9,460 nt of DNA, taken from contig PMOH01000002.1 of the NCBI GenBank assembly GCA_003161515.1, positions 11,218 to 20,677 on the forward strand. Direction: 5' to 3'. Position numbers and translations under genes: made by a program. The notes under the pieces are model-generated. The model did not search any database. It was not told the DNA's origin and saw nothing but the letters and a program-made list of their open reading frames with translations. This DNA comes from Deltaproteobacteria bacterium. Lineage in GTDB: Bacteria > Desulfobacterota > Binatia > Binatales > Binataceae. Every line of letters begins with the position of its first letter. Positions within the stretch are counted from its first letter, which is position 1. Below, piece by piece: positions 6,967-9,460 of this stretch.

Positions 6967-7638
6967 GTGCCGACCGCAAAAAATCGCGCGAACGACGTTC
7001 GCGACATTCCAACTGAGCCAACTACTAAACGCATCAGGGTCGCCCTGATCGAAGACGAAGAGAGCGTGCGGCAAGCCCTCTCGTTCCAACTCCGCACCGC
7101 CGGCTTCGAGGTCACTCCTTATTCCGCCGCGGAAAATCTTCTCGAGTCCCCCGATGCGAATGAATTCGATTGTGTGGTGGCAGACGTTTACTTGCCAAAA
7201 ATGAACGGGCTCCAGCTGCAGGAGGAACTCAACCGCACTATTCCTCACGCGTCGATCGTTTTCATAACCGGTCGCGGCGACCTGTCACTCGGGATGCATG
7301 CGATGAGGAAAGGCGCAGTGGATTTCCTCGAAAAGCCGCTTGACGATCAAGCCCTGCTGAGTTCAATCGCTCGAGGCGCCAATCTTTCGCGTCAGCGGCG
7401 CGCGCAGCGATTGCAGCTCGTCGAACTTGAGGAGCTGCAGCGTTCTCTTACTTCTCGCGAACGTGAGGTCTTCGCGCTGATCACATCCGGTCTGCTGAAC
7501 AAGCAAGTCGCCGCTGAATTGGGCACGACCGAACGGACCGTCAAGGCCCATCGCGCAAGTGTCATGAACAAAATGGGCGCCGACTCGATTGCCGATCTGG
7601 TGCGAATGGCCGGAGTCCTCCAGATTCACGCCGGCTGA
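6967..7638 (+). CDS. FixJ/NarL-type two-component response regulator
   Basis: I choose the GTG at 6967 (223 residues) over the ATG at 6946. GTG has an AAGGA five bases upstream, while ATG has no Shine-Dalgarno sequence. Numbering from GTG, the receiver domain spans about 22-140. It has the acidic pair E29/D30, the phosphoacceptor D73 in VVADVYLPKMNG, T101 in VFITGRGD and K123 in FLEKPLDD. A charged, probably coiled linker (142-160) leads to a LuxR/FixJ-type helix-turn-helix at 161-215 with LTSREREVFALI, NKQVAAELGTTERTVKAHR and VMNKMGADSIADLVRMA. All key residues are present, so it should be phosphorylated and bind DNA. It is tail to tail with a histidine kinase and head to head with the octahaem cytochrome; the kinase is the likely partner and the cytochrome a possible target. 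A specific name such as fixJ or ttrR is not justified. Confidence 0.92.
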   Translation: MPTAKNRANDVRDIPTEPTTKRIRVALIEDEESVRQALSFQLRTAGFEVTPYSAAENLLESPDANEFDCVVADVYLPKMNGLQLQEELNRTIPHASIVFITGRGDLSLGMHAMRKGAVDFLEKPLDDQALLSSIARGANLSRQRRAQRLQLVELEELQRSLTSREREVFALITSGLLNKQVAAELGTTERTVKAHRASVMNKMGADSIADLVRMAGVLQIHAG

Positions 7639-7645
7639 GCGATAA

Positions 7646-7667
7646 GGTCGACGACCTCCGTGGTCGT
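7646..7667. terminator. Hairpin-forming sequence between convergent regulator and kinase genes
   Basis: ACGACC (7651-7656) and GGTCGT (7662-7667) form a perfect six-pair stem with a five-base loop. An alternative hairpin pairs GGTCG (7646-7650) with CGACC (7652-7656). It fills most of the 31 bases between the two stop codons and could act on transcripts from both sides. No T-run follows on either strand, so classical intrinsic termination is doubtful. Confidence 0.35.
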
Positions 7668-7669
7668 GC

Positions 7670-9016
7670 TCAACCTAACCGTCTCGAAGCGCCCGCCAGT
7701 TTCCTCGCAGCGACCGGCAATGTGAAGGTAAACGTGGTGCCGTGGTCTGGATTCGGCGACGCCCAGATTCTGCCGCCGTGACTCTCTACAATTGATCGGG
7801 TCACCAGGAGGCCCAACCCCATCCCTTCGCTTTTGGTCGTAACGAATGGCTCGAACAGGCGGTTCGCAACGGTGGGATCGATGCCCGCGCCGCTGTCACA
7901 TACACTGACCGCGACCCAACCGGTCTTTTCAGGCGCCACCTTGACTGTCACGCCCCGCTGGTCTGTATTCGCATCTGCGATCGCGTCGAAGGCGTTCATC
8001 ACCAGATTCAGCACGCACTGTTGCAGCTGGATAGTGTCGCCGATGACGCGTTGCCCGGCAGGCGTCACCTCGATCTGTACCGAGATCCTGCGCACCGCAG
8101 CCTCGCCGGCCGTAAGCTTCGCCACCTCGCCAATCAGTGCACGGATACCAATCGCAGTTTTGTGTTCGACCTGGTTCTTGAACATGGCGCGAATCCGCCG
8201 AACGATTTCAGCCGTCCGCTTGGTATCATCGATCGCGCTGTTGACCGCTTCCAGAGCCATCGCTGGCTGTGGATTGCCCTGGCTCAGCAAACGCGCGACA
8301 CCGCCGAGGTTACTCAAAATTGCGCCCAGCGGCTGGTTGATTTCATGCGACAGTGAGGCGACCAGCTCGCTCATCACGTTGCGGCGTGAAGCGACCCTGA
8401 GCTCAGTGCGAACTGCTCGAATTGCGGTCTCGGATTGTTTGCGTTCGATCGCGCTGCCAAACAGCCGCACCGCCAGTGCGAGTTGATCGAGCAGTGCCGG
8501 CGACCATTCACGCGTCGAGCGAAACTTGCCGAAGCTCGCGGCCCCGATGACCCGGCCGCCAGCCCACATCGGAATTGCCGCCGAAGCTTTTGGGCCGTAT
8601 TTCGCTACCATTCGCCGTGCATCAGGGTTATCAGCCGGAATTTCGCTTGGGTGCGCGAACACAAGCATCTTGCCCGACATAACCAACTGAGTGCTTTTCT
8701 GAACGAGCTTCTCCGGATCGTAGTTCGGCGGGAAAGCTGGAAAATTGGGTCGGACCCAGGTGTGCGTGGCGCGCACCGGTTGGTCCGCCGAATCGCGCTC
8801 GTATACCGCACTCCTGTCGAGATCCAGCGCCCGGCAGATCTTGCCCAGCCAAAGTTCGATTTCGCGATCAACCTCGTCGGCCGGCACCCGGGCCATCGCT
8901 GCCGAAAGTTCGCCGACTATCGATTCGAAGCGGGCAGCCTCGCGCCGATCGCGGCTGGCGCGCGCAGCCCGGACGCGCTTGGGCTCGATATTGGCGTTCC
9001 TCATTCGTGGTTGCAT
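7670..9016 (-). CDS. Soluble GAF-domain sensor histidine kinase
   Basis: The protein has 448 residues and no transmembrane segment or signal peptide, so it should sense in the cytoplasm. A basic N-terminus (1-28) precedes a GAF domain at about 29-195, with LDLDRSAVYERD near 64-75, THTWVRP and AAIPMWAGGRVIGAASFG (146-163). The dimerisation and phosphoacceptor segment follows, with H224 in SLSHEINQPLGAIL, a motif of the NtrB/FixL-like group. The ATPase domain carries N337/N341 (N box), DSGAGI at 374-379 (G1), the F box FEPFVTTK and GMGLGL at 398-403 (G2). All catalytic motifs are intact. The ATG at 9016 is the first start after an in-frame TAA; no clear Shine-Dalgarno sequence precedes it or the ATG four codons later. 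It reads in the same direction as the receiver gene 217 bases upstream and converges on the FixJ-type regulator, its likely substrate. The signal bound by the GAF domain is unknown. Confidence 0.93.
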   Translation of the reverse strand: MQPRMRNANIEPKRVRAARASRDRREAARFESIVGELSAAMARVPADEVDREIELWLGKICRALDLDRSAVYERDSADQPVRATHTWVRPNFPAFPPNYDPEKLVQKSTQLVMSGKMLVFAHPSEIPADNPDARRMVAKYGPKASAAIPMWAGGRVIGAASFGKFRSTREWSPALLDQLALAVRLFGSAIERKQSETAIRAVRTELRVASRRNVMSELVASLSHEINQPLGAILSNLGGVARLLSQGNPQPAMALEAVNSAIDDTKRTAEIVRRIRAMFKNQVEHKTAIGIRALIGEVAKLTAGEAAVRRISVQIEVTPAGQRVIGDTIQLQQCVLNLVMNAFDAIADANTDQRGVTVKVAPEKTGWVAVSVCDSGAGIDPTVANRLFEPFVTTKSEGMGLGLLVTRSIVESHGGRIWASPNPDHGTTFTFTLPVAARKLAGASRRLG

Positions 9017-9233
9017 CGACGAAAAGCGGAAACCGCTCGCTTAGATCGAATGCCTGAATCCGGGATCGGAAGTGCAGGAACGAGAGGCGGCGGAACGATC
9101 CTTTCGTTGGCAAAACTTACAACAAGTACTTGCGCGAAAGCCAGAGTCCGAGGACGAAAAACGCTGACGAATTCTAGATCACGTGAATTTAATGAGAAAA
9201 TTAATCGCCGCTATGCCGCGGATTGACGGCGTT
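9017..9233. other. Intergenic region between the receiver gene and the kinase gene
   Basis: These 217 bases lie between two minus-strand genes. The part near 9170-9200 is clearly more AT-rich than its surroundings. It holds AATTC (9170-9174) and GAATT (9185-9189) as spaced inverted repeats, with the palindrome TCACGTGA (9179-9186) overlapping the right arm. On the minus strand TAGAAT lies here and is close to a -10 consensus, but the matching -35 is poor. I could not find a convincing protein or RNA gene. The gap is large enough for the kinase to have its own promoter. Confidence 0.4.
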
Positions 9234-9460
9234 TTAGTTGGGAAGATTCGAATGAGCGGGCAACGCTTTCCTAATGGCCCGCAGAAGACTTTTTTCGTCG
9301 AACGGCTTGAGCAGGCTCGCGATCGGTTTCGCCTCGCGGATTATTTTCCTGGTCTGTGGATCGTCGCGGCCGCTGATCAGGATCGTCGGCAGGCTCCGTC
9401 CTGATTCGATCATTTTCCGGCACAATTCGATCCCGGTCATCGCGGGCATGTAAACGTCCA
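9234..9460 (-). CDS. Response-regulator receiver domain (N-terminus beyond window)
   Basis: The frame enters from the window edge and ends at TAA (9234-9236), giving about 74 residues. It begins at the phosphorylation site: DVYMPAMTG, with the acceptor Asp encoded at 9456-9458. TILISGRDD supplies the conserved Ser/Thr position, and ASLLKPFDEKSLLRAIRKAL supplies the conserved Lys and the last helix. The protein ends only nine or so residues after the receiver fold. It is therefore either a stand-alone CheY-like receiver or the C-terminal receiver of a hybrid protein. No output domain can follow it. It lies upstream of the GAF kinase on the same strand and may act with it as a phosphate acceptor or sink. 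Confidence 0.88.
   Translation of the reverse strand, partial: DVYMPAMTGIELCRKMIESGRSLPTILISGRDDPQTRKIIREAKPIASLLKPFDEKSLLRAIRKALPAHSNLPN

Noticed and set aside
8435..9226. Open frame of 263 codons on the plus strand opposite the kinase
   Set aside because: The opposite strand encodes a histidine kinase with all motifs. The plus frame shows no recognisable fold and is a codon-bias shadow.

Overview
The window comes from a moderately GC-rich Gram-negative bacterium, probably an uncultured soil lineage. The signs are several exported proteins with Sec signal peptides, a large multihaem cytochrome, a Thr/Pro 'TATATPT' linker followed by choice-of-anchor-D type domains, and a soluble GAF histidine kinase beside FixJ-type regulators. 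This mix is familiar from Binatota and Acidobacteriota genomes. I lean weakly to Binatota, from recall rather than from any decisive marker. I saw no rRNA, tRNA, CRISPR array, transposase or integrase.

Layout. (1) Bases 1-1000, minus strand: a two-gene unit. A small secreted protein of unknown function (668-1000) overlaps by ATGA with a DUF2092-family periplasmic protein (1-671), whose C-terminus lies outside the window. (2) Bases 1001-1305: a divergent regulatory region. It holds a perfect 8-bp dyad over a likely extended -10 for the minus unit, and a promoter very close to the start codon of the plus gene. (3) Bases 1306-4419, plus strand: a 1037-residue secreted glycoside hydrolase of clan A (GH51-like), made of an N-terminal beta-sandwich, a catalytic barrel, a Thr/Pro linker and three Ig-like repeats. 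(4) Bases 4439-6856, minus strand: a membrane-anchored octahaem c-type cytochrome fused to HEAT-like and TPR repeats, starting at TTG. (5) Bases 6857-6966: a short divergent region with a spaced inverted repeat. (6) Bases 6967-7638, plus strand: a FixJ/NarL-type response regulator. (7) Bases 7670-9016, minus strand: a soluble GAF sensor histidine kinase, tail to tail with the regulator. (8) Bases 9234-9460, minus strand: the C-terminal part of a receiver domain, cut by the window edge.

How the genes may work together. The kinase, the FixJ-type regulator and the separate receiver look like one signalling module. The regulator is divergent from the octahaem cytochrome, so the cytochrome is its most obvious local target. 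That suggests a redox or respiratory switch, but this is inference from position. The glycoside hydrolase and the DUF2092 unit share a divergent intergenic region and are both exported, but I see no direct functional link between them. The most distinctive element is the octahaem-HEAT-TPR cytochrome with its adjacent regulatory genes. I did not find a clearly unprecedented defence or mobile system.
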